Source: Clostridium sp. Cult2 (lineage in GTDB: Bacteria; Bacillota; Clostridia; Tissierellales; Tepidimicrobiaceae). Taken from it: a DNA stretch of 43,366 nt. Location of the stretch: contig NZ_PPXX01000059.1 in NCBI RefSeq assembly GCF_021655075.1, positions 1 through 43,366 of the forward strand. The letters are read 5' to 3'. The position numbers and the translations under genes are program-made. Of this stretch, positions 41,872 to 43,366 are shown piece after piece. Numbering within the stretch: the first letter of the stretch is position 1; the number at the start of each line of letters is the position of its first letter. The notes under the pieces were generated by a model that searched no databases, was not told the origin of the DNA, and saw nothing but the letters and a program-made list of their open reading frames with translations.

Positions 41872-43366
41872 TTGATTAAAAGATATTCATCTAGGAGAGA
41901 GTCATTATCCGACTCTCTCTTTAACAAAAAGTTAAAAAATGCAAGGAGTTATGATAGAATTGCTGGATACTTTAATTCGTCTATATTAGAGATTGCAGGG
42001 GAGTATGTAGATGATATCGAAGGGAAAATAAGAGTAGTTTGTAATTCGGATTTAGATATTAGAGATGTGAAAACTGCAAAAGCTGCAAATAATGCCTTGA
42101 GAAGAGAATGGTGTAAGTCTGAACCAGAAAAGATAGCAAATGGACATGATAGGTTTGCAAAATTATATGAATTGCTATCAAGTGGCAAGATGGAAGTAAG
42201 AGTATTACCAAATGAAAAGTTTGGGCTTATTCATGGTAAAGCAGGGGTTATAACCTTCAAGGATGGCACAAAAACATCTTTTTTAGGCAGTGCTAATGAA
42301 TCCCTATCTGGATGGAAATTAAACTATGAGCTAGTATGGGAAGATAGTTCAGAAGAAGCTATAGAATGGGTTCAAGAAGAATTTGATTCTCTTTGGAATG
42401 ATGAAACTGCTATCCCTCTTTCTGAATTCATAATTGAGGATATAAAAAGAATTTCAGAAAGAGAAGTTATAGAAAATGTAGAAGATTGGAAGGAAAAAGA
42501 ACCAGAACCAGCGGTCGTGGCTGTAGAATCTCCAGTATATAGGGAGCAACTAGGACTTTGGGAACATCAGAAATATTTTGTAGATAGGGTTTTTCACGAT
42601 CACAAAAAGTCCTATGGTGCAAGGTATATACTTGCAGATCAGGTTGGATTAGGCAAGACTATACAATTGGCTATGGCAGCACAACTAATGGCATTATATG
42701 GAGACAAGCCAATACTCATAATAGTACCAAAGACACTTATTTGGCAATGGCAAGATGAAATGAATTCACTTTTAGATATGCCTTCTGCTGTTTGGGATGG
42801 TAAGTTTTGGGTTGATGAAGAAGGTCATGAATATATAGGCAGAGGTATAAAAAAGTGTCCAAGAAGGGTAGGAATTATTTCTCAAGGATTGATTGTGGCT
42901 AAATCAAAAGTTATTGGAGAACTTTTAGAACAAGAATATGAATGTGTAATTGTTGATGAGGCTCATAGAGCTAGAAGGAGAAATTTAGGAGAAGGTAAAG
43001 AGGAGCATAGCCCAGATCCCAATAATCTCTATGAATTTTTACTCAATATTTCTATTAAAACTAAAAGTATGCTTTTAGCTACTGCAACTCCTATTCAAAT
43101 GTATCCAATAGAATTATGGGATCTAATGAATATACTATCTCAAAAAAATGACAGTGTATTAGGAAGCCCTGCATCCTATTGGAGAAAAAAGACCATGATC
43201 CAAAGAAGTTTAAATTTAATTATGGGGAAGGAGAAAATAGATTTTTTCAATAGGGAAAATTGGGAATGGATTAGAAATCCTTTTCCGCCAGCCTATGAAA
43301 ACACTCTTTTTGCATCTATGCGACTTAGAAACAATATGAAAGAAGATGAATTTGTTTATAGAAAGA
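41872..43366 (+). CDS. Phospholipase D-like plus SNF2-type helicase (partial, runs off window)
   Basis: The frame is open to the window end, with at least 498 residues. The N-terminal 180 residues form a PLD-like domain with one HxK motif at residue 121 (HGKAGVITF, then FLGSANESLSGW), as in nuclease-type PLD modules. An SNF2/DEAD-like ATPase follows: LADQVGLGKT near residue 254, ILIIVPKTLIWQWQDE, motif II VDEAH near 362 and motif III LLLATATPIQ. The start is TTG, 5 nt after GGGGTGG and 11 nt after the methyltransferase stop. It is the helicase/nuclease part of the cassette. The rest of the helicase, and any further genes, are outside the window. It recalls the PLD and SNF2 components DrmC/DrmD of DISARM fused in one chain, but a DISARM call is not supported by the other genes. 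Confidence 0.92.
   Translation, partial: MIKRYSSRRESLSDSLFNKKLKNARSYDRIAGYFNSSILEIAGEYVDDIEGKIRVVCNSDLDIRDVKTAKAANNALRREWCKSEPEKIANGHDRFAKLYELLSSGKMEVRVLPNEKFGLIHGKAGVITFKDGTKTSFLGSANESLSGWKLNYELVWEDSSEEAIEWVQEEFDSLWNDETAIPLSEFIIEDIKRISEREVIENVEDWKEKEPEPAVVAVESPVYREQLGLWEHQKYFVDRVFHDHKKSYGARYILADQVGLGKTIQLAMAAQLMALYGDKPILIIVPKTLIWQWQDEMNSLLDMPSAVWDGKFWVDEEGHEYIGRGIKKCPRRVGIISQGLIVAKSKVIGELLEQEYECVIVDEAHRARRRNLGEGKEEHSPDPNNLYEFLLNISIKTKSMLLATATPIQMYPIELWDLMNILSQKNDSVLGSPASYWRKKTMIQRSLNLIMGKEKIDFFNRENWEWIRNPFPPAYENTLFASMRLRNNMKEDEFVYRK

Noticed and set aside
35293-43366. Calling the right-hand cassette DISARM
   Set aside because: PLD and SNF2 modules and a methyltransferase are present, but the ATPase is DUF499 and the accessory protein DUF3780, which are not DISARM core genes; no separate DrmA/DrmB pair is seen in this cassette.
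1-43366. CRISPR arrays, tRNA or rRNA genes
   Set aside because: No regularly spaced direct repeats and no cloverleaf or rRNA segments were noticed on reading the window.

Overview
The window is low-GC Firmicutes DNA, most like an anaerobic amino-acid-fermenting member of the Clostridia/Tissierellia. The grounds are AT-rich intergenic DNA, strong GGAGG ribosome binding sites, frequent GTG/TTG starts, a ferredoxin-type 2-oxoacid oxidoreductase, a split glycine decarboxylase (gcvPA/gcvPB) and a sigma-54 activator beside fermentation genes. The assignment rests on protein families and composition, not on a marker gene.

Region 1 (1-8450), amino-acid catabolism. The tail of a glutamate dehydrogenase is followed by a PrpR-type sigma-54 activator. 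A well-formed -24/-12 promoter at 2943-2960 then precedes a six-gene operon: sodium:solute symporter, four-subunit 2-oxoacid:ferredoxin oxidoreductase (order delta, alpha, beta, gamma) and a PLP aminotransferase. Together these could import an amino acid, transaminate it onto 2-oxoglutarate (regenerated by glutamate dehydrogenase), and oxidise the 2-oxoacid to acyl-CoA with reduction of ferredoxin.

Region 2 (8450-18500), mixed housekeeping and transport: a stand-alone NAD(P)HX epimerase, an unrecognised membrane-anchored protein, a DUF4438 protein, an XRE/ImmA regulator pair in an operon with a heterodimeric ABC exporter, a secreted protein with two stalk-type repeats, and a YaiI/YqxD protein. 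Between the last two lie relics of a second ABC gene and a second XRE-type promoter.

Region 3 (18500-23270), glycine cleavage: a small decayed element bounded by 11-bp inverted repeats carries a consensus promoter pointing at gcvPA-gcvPB, followed by an NAD-kinase-like gene.

Region 4 (23270-43366), defence island. A 67-residue basic protein precedes four tightly coupled genes: a zinc-finger protein, a coiled-coil protein with a P-loop-less AAA-like domain, an unknown protein and a giant DUF1998 helicase. This looks like a Druantia-like, possibly undescribed, system. A decayed second copy of the NAD-kinase-like gene plus the small-protein gene follows it. After that comes a second cassette (DUF499 ATPase, DUF3780, DUF1156 DNA methyltransferase, PLD-SNF2 helicase, the last running off the window), which resembles helicase-methylase-ATPase (Hma-type) predicted defence systems. 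The two defence cassettes therefore sit behind two copies of the same chromosomal segment.

A 17-bp palindrome overlapping the -10 box of a TTGACA promoter occurs at four places: the XRE/ImmA operon, the relic near 18030, the small basic gene, and its decayed copy. It may tie these loci to one regulator.
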